Assembly: GCF_001666755.1 (NCBI RefSeq)
Contig: NZ_LZJC01000098.1
Span: 1 to 61,936 of the forward strand
Length of the DNA stretch: 61,936 nt
Origin: Mycobacterium sp. E1214
GTDB taxonomy: Bacteria; Actinomycetota; Actinomycetes; Mycobacteriales; Mycobacteriaceae
Reading direction: 5' to 3'
Below are positions 39,017 through 47,487 of the stretch, one piece after another. Numbering within the stretch: position 1 is the stretch's first letter; each line of letters starts with the position of its first letter. The notes under the pieces were generated by a model. That model searched no databases. It worked only from the letters and a program-made list of their open reading frames with translations, and had not been told where the DNA came from. Both the position numbers and the translations under genes were made by a program.

Positions 39017-39268
39017 ATGATGACGAAGCGACCCCGCGCGGCGACCCTGCTCGCCGCGGGCGCACTGGCCGCGGCCGGCTTGCTGAGCACCGGCGTGGGC
39101 GTCGGCAACGCCGACACGATCCAGACCGAGGGCAACTATCAAACCCGGGAGGCGTGCCAGAACGCCGGGCCGGGCGTCAAGGCCAGCACGCCGGGCAACT
39201 GGAACAACTTCTGGTGCGTCCCGGACCGCAACGTCAACGGCAACTGGAAGCTCGTTCTGAGCAACTGA
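39017..39268 (+). CDS. Small secreted protein, unknown function
   Basis: This 83-residue protein has a clean Sec signal (basic start MMTKRPR, hydrophobic core about 9-26, cleavage near GNA-DT at 31-33). The mature part of about 50 residues has two cysteines (EACQNAG and FWCVPD) that could form one disulfide. No domain is recognised. It occupies the place between the YbaK-type gene and the HMCES gene where I recall Rv3225c in M. tuberculosis. A second ATG one codon downstream is equally good. Confidence 0.72.
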   Translation: MMTKRPRAATLLAAGALAAAGLLSTGVGVGNADTIQTEGNYQTREACQNAGPGVKASTPGNWNNFWCVPDRNVNGNWKLVLSN

Positions 39269-39273
39269 CCCCG

Positions 39274-40044
39274 TCAGAGCAGCTTCATCTGCTCCGCGTG
39301 CGACTCGGCCGGCTCGAGCAGCTCCGGCCCGTTGTTGCGGACGCTGTTGACCAGCGTCGACACCTCCCGCGTCCGGATGTCGCGCACGTCGGGCACGCGG
39401 GACAGGATGCCCTCGTCGACCGGGGCGTCCGGGTCCAGCCAGCGATCCCAGTCGCGCTCGGGCAGCACCAGCGGCATCCGGTCGTGGATCCCGGCGAGCT
39501 CGCCGGGCGCGTCGGTGGTGACGATCGTGCAGCTGAGCAGCGGCGCCGCGTCCTCGGACCCGCCGGGCGGCTTCCACACCGACCACAGCCCCGCCATGAA
39601 CAGCGGCTCCCCGTCCTCGCGGTACATGAAGAACGGGGTCTTGCGGGACTTCTTGTCCCCGACGTCGGGGTTGACCCGCCACTCGTAGTAGCCGTCCATC
39701 GGCACCAGGCAGCGCTTGGACTTGGCGCTCGACCGGTACGCGGGCGAGGTGGTGAGCTTGTCGGCGCGGGCGTTGATGAGCAGCGGCCCCTTGGCTTCGG
39801 GCGTGCCGTCGGCCGTGGCCTTGGCCCACGGCGGGACCAGGCCCCAGCGCATCAGCCGAACCCGCCGGGTGGGCTGGTCGTCGGGCTCGGCGTGCCGGCT
39901 GACCACCGCGGCGATCGTGGACGTGGGGGCCACGTTGTAGTTCGGGGCCGCCGCGTCGGGCGCCGCGCCGGTGGCCTCGTCGATCGCCTTGATCTTCTCG
40001 GCCAGCAGGGCCGGATCCGTCGTGACCGCGAACCTTCCGCACAT
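39274..40044 (-). CDS. SRAP/HMCES-family abasic-site protein (Rv3226c-type)
   Basis: This 256-residue protein has the SRAP catalytic set: Cys2 exposed after Met removal (MCGRF), the Asn-bearing NYNVAPTS, INARADKL, the Glu-bearing YYEWR and IHDRMPL with the catalytic His. Such proteins crosslink to abasic sites in single-stranded DNA and shield them. I chose the ATG at 40044 because Cys must be residue 2; upstream in-frame codons would bury it. Confidence 0.9.
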   Translation of the reverse strand: MCGRFAVTTDPALLAEKIKAIDEATGAAPDAAAPNYNVAPTSTIAAVVSRHAEPDDQPTRRVRLMRWGLVPPWAKATADGTPEAKGPLLINARADKLTTSPAYRSSAKSKRCLVPMDGYYEWRVNPDVGDKKSRKTPFFMYREDGEPLFMAGLWSVWKPPGGSEDAAPLLSCTIVTTDAPGELAGIHDRMPLVLPERDWDRWLDPDAPVDEGILSRVPDVRDIRTREVSTLVNSVRNNGPELLEPAESHAEQMKLL

Positions 40045-40088
40045 ACGTCCCATAGTGGCAGGGCGGGGCGACAGGCGATGATGGACCG

Positions 40089-41375
40089 GTGACCACCTGG
40101 ACCGCCCCCACCGCAACCGACCCTGTGCACGCGACCGTCACCGTCCCCGGATCGAAGTCGCAGACCAACCGGGCGCTGTTGCTGGCCGCGCTCGCGGCCG
40201 CCCAGGACACGGGCAGCCCGACCGTCAGCGGCGCGCTGCGCAGCCGGGACACCGACCTGATGATCGGGGCGCTGCGCACCCTGGGCCTGCGGGTCGACGG
40301 CGACGGGACCGAGCTGACGGTCAGCGGCCGCGTGTCGCCCGAGCCGATGGCGCAGGTGGACTGCGGCCTGGCCGGCACGGTGCTGCGGTTCGTCCCCCCG
40401 CTGGCGGCGCTCGCCAAGTCGATGGTGGAGTTCGACGGTGACGAGCAGGCCCGCAGCCGGCCGATCGTCCCGCTGCTCGACGCGCTGCGCGGGCTCGGCG
40501 TGCGCATCGACGGCTCCGCACTGCCCTTCCGCGTCCTGGGCACCGGGGAGGTGGTCGGCGGGACCGTGGACATCGACGCGTCGGCGTCCTCGCAGTTCGT
40601 GTCGGGGCTGTTGCTGTGCGCGGCGTCCTTCAACGAGGGGGTGGTGGTGCGGCACACAGGCGCCGAGCTGCCCTCCGCGCCGCACATCGCGATGACGGTG
40701 GTGATGCTGCGGCAGGCCGGGGTGGACGTCGACGACTCCGAGCCCAACCGCTGGCAGGTGCGGCCCGGGCCGGTGGCCGCGCGGCACTGGGAGGTCGAAC
40801 CGGACCTGACCAACGCCGTGCCGTTCCTGGCGGCCGCGGCGGTGACCGGCGGGACCGTGCGCGTCACGGGTTGGCCGGCCGCCAGCGTGCAACCCGCCGA
40901 CCACATCCTGGCGGTGCTGCGTGACCTGAAAGCGACTGTCACACAGGATGACTCGTCAGTGGAAGTGCGCGGCACCCGCGAGTACGCCGGTTTCGACGTC
41001 GACCTGCGGGCCGTCGGTGAACTCACCCCGTCGGTCGCGGCGCTGGCCGCGCTGGCCACCCCCGGGTCGGTGTCGCGGCTGTCCGGGATCGCGCACCTGC
41101 GCGGCCACGAGACGGATCGGCTCGCCGCGCTCAGCAAGGAGATCAACCGGCTCGGCGGCGACTGCCGCGAGACCTCCGACGGCCTGGTGATCACCGCCAC
41201 CCCGCTGCGGGCGGGGACCTGGCGCGCCTACGCCGACCACCGGATGGCGATGGCCGGTGCGATCGTCGGGTTGCGGGTGCCCGGTGTCGAGGTGGACGAC
41301 ATCGGCGCCACCGGCAAGACGCTGCCCGAGTTTCCGCAGCTGTGGGCCCGCATGCTCGGGGAGCCCGGCATGTGA
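40089..41375 (+). CDS. aroA: EPSP synthase AroA
   Basis: This 428-residue enzyme of the shikimate pathway has [16 protein letters not shown], the LAGTVLRF loop, [14 protein letters not shown], a [12 protein letters not shown] segment and DHRMAMAGA. It joins shikimate-3-phosphate and phosphoenolpyruvate to give EPSP, the chorismate precursor used by EntC in this window. The GTG start at 40089 gives [11 protein letters not shown]. It overlaps rsgA by 4 bp. Confidence 0.94.
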   Translation: MTTWTAPTATDPVHATVTVPGSKSQTNRALLLAALAAAQDTGSPTVSGALRSRDTDLMIGALRTLGLRVDGDGTELTVSGRVSPEPMAQVDCGLAGTVLRFVPPLAALAKSMVEFDGDEQARSRPIVPLLDALRGLGVRIDGSALPFRVLGTGEVVGGTVDIDASASSQFVSGLLLCAASFNEGVVVRHTGAELPSAPHIAMTVVMLRQAGVDVDDSEPNRWQVRPGPVAARHWEVEPDLTNAVPFLAAAAVTGGTVRVTGWPAASVQPADHILAVLRDLKATVTQDDSSVEVRGTREYAGFDVDLRAVGELTPSVAALAALATPGSVSRLSGIAHLRGHETDRLAALSKEINRLGGDCRETSDGLVITATPLRAGTWRAYADHRMAMAGAIVGLRVPGVEVDDIGATGKTLPEFPQLWARMLGEPGM

Positions 41376-42352
41376 GACCCGGCGACTACGACGAATCCGA
41401 CGTCAAGATCCGCTCCGGGCGGGGCTCGCGGCCGCGCACCAAGACCCGGCCCGGGCACGCCGACGCCCGGTCGGCCATGGTGGTCAGCGTCGATCGAGGC
41501 CGCTGGGGGTGCGTGCTGGACGGCGACCCCGCGCACCGCGTCACCGCCATGCGGGCGCGCGAACTCGGGCGCACGCCCATCGTCGTCGGCGACGACGTGG
41601 ACGTCGTCGGTGACCTGTCCGGGCGCACCGACACCCTGGCCCGCATCGTGCGGCGCGGCGAGCGCCGCACGGTTCTGCGGCGCACGGCCGACGACACCGA
41701 TCCGACGGAACGCGTGGTGGTCGCCAACGCCGACCAACTGCTGATCGTCGTGGCGCTGGCCGACCCGCCGCCCCGCACGGGCCTGGTCGACCGGGCGCTG
41801 ATCGCCGCCTACGCGGGCGGGCTGACGCCGATCCTGTGCCTGACCAAGACCGACCTCGCGCCGCCCGGGCCGTTCGCCGAGCAGTTCGTCGACCTCGACC
41901 TGACGGTCGTCACCGCGGGCCGTGACGACCCGCTGCTGGCGGTGGCCGACCTGCTGGAGGGAAACATCACCGTACTGCTCGGCCACTCCGGCGTCGGCAA
42001 GTCGACGCTGGTCAACCGCCTGGTCCCCGACGCGGAGCGGGCCGTCGGCGCGGTGACCGACATCGGCAGGGGCCGGCACACCTCCACCCAATCGGTGGCG
42101 CTTCCGCTGGCCACCTCGGGCTGGGTGATCGACACCCCAGGGATCCGCTCGTTCGGGCTGGCGCACATCGCGCCCGACGACGTGCTGATGGCGTTCTCCG
42201 ATCTGGCCGAGACCATCGAGAACTGCCCGCGCGGCTGTGGGCACATGGGGCCCCCGGCCGACCCCGAGTGCGCGCTGGACGGGCTGACCGGGCCGGCCGC
42301 GCGCCGCGTCGCCGCGGCCAGGAGGCTGCTGGGCGCGCTTAGGGAGCCTTAG
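41372..42352 (+). CDS. rsgA: Ribosome small-subunit GTPase RsgA
   Basis: This 326-residue protein has a circularly permuted GTPase order: G4 TKTD first, then G1 GHSGVGKST and G3 DTPG. An OB-like N-terminal domain precedes it and a zinc motif ([16 protein letters not shown]) follows. RsgA helps late 30S assembly. The GTG at 41372 overlaps the aroA stop (GTGA). It corresponds to Rv3228 and marks the last backbone gene before the accessory island; 14 bp of its 3' end overlap the hxlR-type gene. Confidence 0.92.
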   Translation: MRPGDYDESDVKIRSGRGSRPRTKTRPGHADARSAMVVSVDRGRWGCVLDGDPAHRVTAMRARELGRTPIVVGDDVDVVGDLSGRTDTLARIVRRGERRTVLRRTADDTDPTERVVVANADQLLIVVALADPPPRTGLVDRALIAAYAGGLTPILCLTKTDLAPPGPFAEQFVDLDLTVVTAGRDDPLLAVADLLEGNITVLLGHSGVGKSTLVNRLVPDAERAVGAVTDIGRGRHTSTQSVALPLATSGWVIDTPGIRSFGLAHIAPDDVLMAFSDLAETIENCPRGCGHMGPPADPECALDGLTGPAARRVAAARRLLGALREP

Positions 42353-42815
42353 CCGCCAGTCGCACACCCAGCTCGTCGGGCGGCACTAAATGCCCTTCGG
42401 CGCAGCGGATTTCGACGGTCGCCTCGGCCCCGCAGCCCACATGCGTCAGCCTCAGTCGGTTGCGTCCGGGCAGGTGGCGCCTTCCCCACTCGAACAGCGA
42501 CCACACCACCGGCATGAACTCCACGCCCGCCTCGGTGAGGACGTATTCGTCGCGGCTGCGCTGGCCGGGCTCCTGGTACGGCTGGCGCCGCAACAACCCC
42601 AGGTCGACCAGTTCGGACAGCCGCGCCGACGTGGCGGCCTTGGTGATGCCGACCCGCCGGGCGAAGTCGTCGAAACGCGTGGTGCCGTAGTAGGCCTCGC
42701 GCATGATCAGCATCGCTGATTTCGTGCCGACCACCGCCATCGTCTTCTCGATCGCGCACTCACCGACCGCCGACCAGGCGTCACGGTCGGCGAGCGGCCC
42801 CTGCAGCAGTGTCAT
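42339..42815 (-). CDS. HxlR-family winged-helix regulator
   Basis: This 158-residue protein has the HxlR/MarR-like winged helix: CAIEKTMAVVGTKSAMLIMRE, FDDFARRVGITKAATSARLSELVDLGLL and YVLTEAGVEFMPVVWSLFEW. HxlR proteins are usually local repressors of nearby redox or aromatic-metabolism genes. It is divergent from the thiolase operon, its likely target. ATG at 42815 lies 6 nt after a strong GGGAGGTG site. Confidence 0.88.
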   Translation of the reverse strand: MTLLQGPLADRDAWSAVGECAIEKTMAVVGTKSAMLIMREAYYGTTRFDDFARRVGITKAATSARLSELVDLGLLRRQPYQEPGQRSRDEYVLTEAGVEFMPVVWSLFEWGRRHLPGRNRLRLTHVGCGAEATVEIRCAEGHLVPPDELGVRLAAKAP

Positions 42816-42910
42816 GTAAATCACCTCCCGGGCTGGGTTGCAATCAGCATACCGAGATGTTTACCTGGGTACAGCTTTCTATACCTAGATGGTGGACTCA
42901 AGGAGGAGCC
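42816..42910. promoter_or_regulatory. hxlR/thiolase divergent control region
   Basis: This 95-bp gap is A/T-richer than its surroundings. On the minus strand TGTACC and TATGCT are 16 nt apart and could drive the regulator. The segment tttacctgggtaca and the later tatacctagat share a TACCT core, a possible pair of operator half-sites. Assignments are tentative. The thiolase start has a good ribosome site (AAGGAGGAG). Confidence 0.4.
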
Positions 42911-44092
42911 ATGAATCAGGGCCGCGACGCCGTTATCGTCGGAGCCGTTCGTACCCCCATCGGCAAGGGCAAGGCCAGTGGCGCGCTGCACGACGTGCTG
43001 CCCGTCGACCTGCTGGCCCACAGCCTGCGTGAGCTGGTGACCCGCACCGGGGTGGACCCCGCGCAGATCGACGACGTCATCGCCGGCGCCGTCACCCAGG
43101 TCGGCGACCAGGCGGTCGACATCGCCCGCAACGCCCTGTTGGGCGCGGGCTTCCCGGAGTCCGTCCCCGGGGTCACGATCGACCGCCAGTGCGGCAGCAG
43201 CCAGCAGGCCATCAGCTTCGCCGCCCAGGGCGTCATCGCCGGCGCCTACGACCTGGTGATCGCCGGGGGCGTGGAGTCCATGGGCCGCGTGCCGATGGGC
43301 ACCCAGGTGTTGCCCGGCAGCGATCCCTTCGGCGCGGGCATGGCCGCGCGTTACCCCGAAGGCTTGGTGCCGCAGGGCATCAGCGCCGAACTGATCGCGG
43401 CCAAGTGGGGCCTGTCGCGCGCCGAGCTCGACGAGTTCTCCGCCGGCAGCCACGACAAGGCCGCCCGCGCCACCAAGGAGGGGCTGTTCGACAACGAGCT
43501 GGCGCCGATCGCCGGCCTGTCGACCGACGAGATCATCCGTCCCGGCACCACCGTCGAGACGCTCGCCAAGCTGCAACCCGCGTTCTATAGCGACAAGATG
43601 AAAGAGCGCTTCCCCCAGATCAATTGGGAGATCACCCCGGGTAACTCCTCACCGCTGTCGGACGGCAGCGCCGCGGTGCTGATCACCAGCAGCGAGGGCG
43701 CCACAAAACTGGGCCTGCGCCCCCTGGCGCGCATCCACACCACCACGGTGGTGGGCGACGACCCGCTCTACATGCTGACCGGCATCATCCCGGCCACCGA
43801 GAAGGTGCTGCGTCGCGCGGGCCTGACGCTGGCAGACATCGACCTGTTCGAGGTCAACGAGGCCTTCGCGCCCGTGGTGCTGGCCTGGGCCAAGGACACC
43901 GGAGCCGATCTGGCCAAGACCAACGTCAACGGCGGGGCGATCGCCATCGGGCACCCGCTGGGCGCCAGCGGCGCCCGCATCATGACCACGCTGGTCAACG
44001 CTTTGGAGCAGCGCGGCGGTCGGTACGCCTTGCAGACGATGTGCGAAGGCGGCGGCATGGCCAACGCCACCATCATCGAGCGCCTGGGCTGA
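42911..44092 (+). CDS. Acetyl-CoA acetyltransferase/3-ketoacyl-CoA thiolase
   Basis: This 393-residue thiolase has the acylated nucleophile in DRQCGSSQQA (Cys94), NEAFAPVV, GGAIAIGHPLGASG with the active-site His, and the second catalytic Cys in TMCEGGG. It would cleave 3-ketoacyl-CoA or condense acetyl-CoA. Its pattern is similar to that of steroid-type FadA5 and general FadA enzymes. It heads an operon with NmrA-like and DUF302 genes (8-bp gap, then 8-bp overlap). Confidence 0.9.
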   Translation: MNQGRDAVIVGAVRTPIGKGKASGALHDVLPVDLLAHSLRELVTRTGVDPAQIDDVIAGAVTQVGDQAVDIARNALLGAGFPESVPGVTIDRQCGSSQQAISFAAQGVIAGAYDLVIAGGVESMGRVPMGTQVLPGSDPFGAGMAARYPEGLVPQGISAELIAAKWGLSRAELDEFSAGSHDKAARATKEGLFDNELAPIAGLSTDEIIRPGTTVETLAKLQPAFYSDKMKERFPQINWEITPGNSSPLSDGSAAVLITSSEGATKLGLRPLARIHTTTVVGDDPLYMLTGIIPATEKVLRRAGLTLADIDLFEVNEAFAPVVLAWAKDTGADLAKTNVNGGAIAIGHPLGASGARIMTTLVNALEQRGGRYALQTMCEGGGMANATIIERLG

Positions 44093-44100
44093 GCGCGGCC

Positions 44101-44994
44101 ATGACCAAGGTCCTGGTGACCACCGCCAACGGCGACACCGGCCGTCCGATGGTCGAGTGCCTGCTCGACCGCGGACTGCCGGTCAGGGCGATGGTCCGGC
44201 GGGATGACGACCGCGCGCAACGTCTGCGCGATGCCGGTGCCGAGGTGGTGTGCGGAGACCAGCTCGATCTGGGCGATGTTCGCGCGGCACTGGCCGGCGT
44301 GCGGCGGGCCTACTTCAATTTCCCGGTCGGTGACGGACTGGTGGAAGCGGCGGTGATGTTCGCCGAGGCGGCCAGGGAGCAGAGCCTCGAGCTGATCGTG
44401 AACATGAGCCACATTCAGTCGCGGCCCCGGGCGCGGAGTAAGGCAACCCAGAACCACTGGCTCTCCGAGCAGGTGTTCGACTGGTCGGGCATTCCGACGA
44501 CCAACCTGCGGGTCACGTTCTTCATGGAATGGCTGACCTACATCGCGGGGGCGATCCGCGGCGGCCGCTATGTGATGCCCTTTGACGCCGAGAGTCGCTT
44601 CGCCCCCATTGCCGCACGGGATATCGCGTTGACCGCCGCGACCATCTTGAGCGATCCGCGCGGACACGGCGGTCGCACGTACACCCTGACCGGGCCGGTC
44701 GAGTACAGCCACCAGGAACTGGCCGCCGAGGTCGGCCGCGTCCTCGGTCGGGAGCTCCCGTTCGAAAAGGTCGGCGCGGCAACGTTTCTGGAGCTGCTCG
44801 GGATCCCCGACGACACCGCCAAGCGCAGGCACTTCGAAGCAGTCACGGTCGACCAACGGGAAGGGCGCTTGGCCGGCGTCAGCGATACCGCGCGCACCAT
44901 CGTCGGCCGCCCGCTCAGCACGGTCGCGGACTTTGTCAACGACCACCGCTCGATGTTCGAAGAGCACCACGACAGAGAGGCCGAACATGTCTGA
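44101..44994 (+). CDS. NmrA-like NAD(P)-binding reductase
   Basis: This 297-residue protein has an N-terminal Rossmann motif (VTTANGDTGRPMVECLL; the Gly pattern is GxxGxx) and the NmrA/QOR2-like layout without the SDR YxxxK pair. Family members bind NAD(P)H and act as quinone or nitro reductases or as redox sensors. It is 8 bp after the thiolase and overlaps the DUF302 gene by 8 bp. Its substrate is unknown. Confidence 0.82.
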   Translation: MTKVLVTTANGDTGRPMVECLLDRGLPVRAMVRRDDDRAQRLRDAGAEVVCGDQLDLGDVRAALAGVRRAYFNFPVGDGLVEAAVMFAEAAREQSLELIVNMSHIQSRPRARSKATQNHWLSEQVFDWSGIPTTNLRVTFFMEWLTYIAGAIRGGRYVMPFDAESRFAPIAARDIALTAATILSDPRGHGGRTYTLTGPVEYSHQELAAEVGRVLGRELPFEKVGAATFLELLGIPDDTAKRRHFEAVTVDQREGRLAGVSDTARTIVGRPLSTVADFVNDHRSMFEEHHDREAEHV

Positions 44995-45481
44995 GCGCAC
45001 AGAAATTCGCTTCGACGGCGTGCGGGTGCGGTACGACAGCGCCAAGAGTTACGACCAACTGGTCAGCGCGCTGCTGGACGAGATCGGTCACCGGCCGGTG
45101 CCGATCAACGAGTTCGCCCGCACCCGCGACAGCTGGGAGTCGTTCGAGCAGGAGGTCGAACCCCACGTCAGCCCCAGCGGGTTCATGCTGTTCGGCACGT
45201 TCGACCACGGCGCGTGGATCACCAAGGCGGGCATCGACCGCAAGGTGTTGCGCGTGGTCCTGGGCAACCCGCTGATCGCCATCACGATGCTGCGCCACGA
45301 CGTCAAGGCCGGCTTGTTCGCGCCCGTCGAGGTGGTGATCGTGGACGAAGGCGAAGGAAGCAGCCTCACTTACGTCAAGCCGTCGTCGCTGATGGTCGTC
45401 GAACCCAACGCCGACTTGCGCAGCGCCGCAGAGGCTTTGGACGCCAAGCTGGCCGCGCTGGCCGAGCAGGTGATGGGCTAG
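44987..45481 (+). CDS. DUF302-family protein
   Basis: This 164-residue cytosolic protein fits DUF302: a FGTFDHGAWITKAG core, then VVLGNPLIAITMLRHDVKAGLFAPVEVVIVDEG and a YVKPSSLMV strand. DUF302 domains are small alpha/beta folds of unknown biochemical role. Start is ATG at 44987 within the nmrA-type gene. Its 3' end overlaps the convergent P450 gene by 4 bp. Confidence 0.8.
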   Translation: MSERTEIRFDGVRVRYDSAKSYDQLVSALLDEIGHRPVPINEFARTRDSWESFEQEVEPHVSPSGFMLFGTFDHGAWITKAGIDRKVLRVVLGNPLIAITMLRHDVKAGLFAPVEVVIVDEGEGSSLTYVKPSSLMVVEPNADLRSAAEALDAKLAALAEQVMG

Positions 45482-46689
45482 CGCACAGCGAGGTGCAGCC
45501 GTTCGAGGCGGCGAACCAGGACGCTGGGCAGCCACGGGCCGACGTCGGCCGCCTCGATCCACGTCGTCTGCTCGAGCAGCATGCGAAAGACGATGCGGGC
45601 TTCCAGGCGCGCCAGGGCGGCTCCGACGCAGAAGTGAGCGCCCTTGCCGAACGTGACGTGCCCCTTCGCGCCGCGACGATCGAGCCGAAAATCGTTGGCG
45701 CAGTCGAAGTGTCGGACGTCCCGGTTGGCCGCTCCCCACAGCAACAACAGGTGCGCATCGGCGGGCAGCTCGACGCCGGCCAACGTCGTGTCGCGCACCA
45801 CGTGCCGGTAATGGCCCCGAAACGGCGACTCGTAGCGCAGGGTCTCCTCGATGAAGGCGTCCAGCGCTTCCGGGTTGGCGCGCAGCTGCTCCTGCAGGCT
45901 CGGGCGGTCGGCCAGGAGCCAGGCGGCGCTGCCGAGTAACGACGCGGTCGACTCCCCCGCCGCGCTGAACAGCGTGAGCATGATCGCAAGCGCGGGAAGC
46001 TGGTCCAGCTCGCCGGAGCGGTTGCGCGCGGCGAGGTCGCCGATCAGGCCTTGCCCGGCATCGTCGGCGTTGGCGAAGTGCTCCAGGACGTATCCGGACA
46101 GCTCCAGCGCGGCCATACCGGCGGCCTCGAGTTGGGGCGGGCTGACGATGCCGTCGAGCAGCGTGGTGGTGGCATACCCGAGCCGGATCAGCCTGTCGAC
46201 GTCGCCGTCGGGCAGCCCGAGCAGGCGGGCGACCACCATCATCGGCAGCCGATTGGCGACGGCGCTCATCCACTCGATCCGCCCGTCGACCAACGCCTCG
46301 GACCAGAGCCGCCGGGCGGTGGCTTCGGCGAACTCCTCGATGACGCGCACCCGGCGCGCCGACAGGTGGGGCAGCAACAACTTGCGGTGCACCGCGTGCA
46401 GGGGATCGTCGGCGGTCGCCAGCGCGTTCATCGGGCCGCCGAGCGAACCCATCTCGTACGGGGTGACGGTCCCGTCGTCGTGATACACCATCGTCGCGGT
46501 GAGGTTCGACGAGAAGTCCTCGACGCGGTTTACGGCGTCGAGGACGGCATCCCACCCGCAGACCGCGTAGAAACCGGAGTCGCCGATGCGGTTGACCCCC
46601 GCCGCGCTGCGCATCCGGTCGTACAACGGGTAGGGGTCCTGGATCGCGGCGCTTCCGAAGAATGCGCACGGATCCACCACGGCGGTCAT
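45478..46689 (-). CDS. Cytochrome P450, CYP144-like
   Basis: This 403-residue P450 has the I-helix AAGEST, ExxR in EETLRYES, and the heme loop FGKGAHFCVGAALARLEAR (Cys354). Several blocks (DFYAVCGWDAV-like GFYAVCGWDAV, EDFSSNLTATM, RLPMMVVARLLGLPD) match my memory of M. tuberculosis CYP144 (Rv1777). It would need external ferredoxin and reductase; none is adjacent except the more distant 2Fe-2S reductase. I chose the ATG at 46689; an upstream TTG (46725) would add 12 residues. No clear ribosome site marks either. Confidence 0.87.
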   Translation of the reverse strand: MTAVVDPCAFFGSAAIQDPYPLYDRMRSAAGVNRIGDSGFYAVCGWDAVLDAVNRVEDFSSNLTATMVYHDDGTVTPYEMGSLGGPMNALATADDPLHAVHRKLLLPHLSARRVRVIEEFAEATARRLWSEALVDGRIEWMSAVANRLPMMVVARLLGLPDGDVDRLIRLGYATTTLLDGIVSPPQLEAAGMAALELSGYVLEHFANADDAGQGLIGDLAARNRSGELDQLPALAIMLTLFSAAGESTASLLGSAAWLLADRPSLQEQLRANPEALDAFIEETLRYESPFRGHYRHVVRDTTLAGVELPADAHLLLLWGAANRDVRHFDCANDFRLDRRGAKGHVTFGKGAHFCVGAALARLEARIVFRMLLEQTTWIEAADVGPWLPSVLVRRLERLHLAVR

Positions 46690-46801
46690 GAGCCAAGGCT
46701 GAGCGGTGCCCGTGAGCTGCGTCAACGGGTCGCGGGGAACCTGCGGAGCCGCGTTGGACGTGCGGGGCGTGGGTTCTCTCAGGCCACCGCGCCGACCAGC
46801 A

Positions 46802-46830
46802 CCGCCGATGAGAGAAGCGGCGGATTTTTT
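46802..46830 (+). terminator. Hairpin with U6 tract in TetR-gene leader
   Basis: A 6-bp GC stem (ccgccg 46802-46807 with cggcgg 46818-46823, 10-nt loop) is followed by six T residues at 46825-46830. That is a compact intrinsic terminator on the plus strand. No gene precedes it on that strand since the P450 is divergent, so it may be an attenuator in the TetR-type leader. Function is inferred. Confidence 0.5.
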
Positions 46831-46878
46831 CGCACGATGATAAAACGAGTTGGTGGTTTCGCTGCGGGGACGCCGCTG

Positions 46879-47430
46879 ATGGGCGACGACTGGCTAGTCG
46901 GGCGCGACCGCCACAGCGCGGGCGTCGAGCGGATCTACGCCGCGGCCGCCGACCTCATGGTCCGGCGGGGCTACGAGGCGTTGCGCATCGAGGACCTGGC
47001 CGCCGCCGTCCACTGTTCACCGGCGACGATCTACCGCCATGCCGGCGGCAAGGCGCAGATCCGGGACGCGGTGATGGGCCGGCAAGCGGAGCGCATCCTC
47101 GATTCGGTACGTGCGGCGATCGCCGGGCTGACCGGTACCGACCGCGTCGTCACCGCCACCACCGTCGCGCTGCGGCGCCTGCGGGCGGACCCCCTCGCGC
47201 AACTCATGCGCACGAGAACCGCGGCGCGCAGCAACGAGTGGCTGACCGACTCACCCGTCGTCGCCCGCTTCGCCACCGAGATGGTCGGCCTCAGCGAGCC
47301 CGACCCCCTGGCGGCGCAATGGCTGATCCGGGTGTTCCTGGCGCTGTGGTGTTGGCCCCTGGGCGACGCCGATGCCGAGGAGGCCATGGTGCGCCGGTTC
47401 CTCGGGCCGCCCTACGCCATCGACCGGTGA
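46879..47430 (+). CDS. TetR-family regulator (Rv1776c-like)
   Basis: This 183-residue TetR protein has an HTH at about 33-58 (IEDLAAAVHCSPATIYRHAGGK). The sequence resembles Rv1776c, the regulator next to cyp144 in M. tuberculosis, which supports a conserved regulator-P450 pair. I used the ATG at 46879 because MGDDWLVGRDR matches the remembered family N-terminus; an earlier ATG (46837) would add 14 residues. Confidence 0.82.
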   Translation: MGDDWLVGRDRHSAGVERIYAAAADLMVRRGYEALRIEDLAAAVHCSPATIYRHAGGKAQIRDAVMGRQAERILDSVRAAIAGLTGTDRVVTATTVALRRLRADPLAQLMRTRTAARSNEWLTDSPVVARFATEMVGLSEPDPLAAQWLIRVFLALWCWPLGDADAEEAMVRRFLGPPYAIDR

Positions 47431-47487
47431 TGCCGGCGCTTCGGAGATGACCGCGGGCCACGGCGCCCGCCGGCCGGGCTGACGACG

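Noticed and set aside
46837..46878. Upstream ATG for the TetR gene
   Set aside because: It would add 14 residues outside the recognisable family N-terminus, and neither ATG has a clear ribosome site. The 46879 start fits better.
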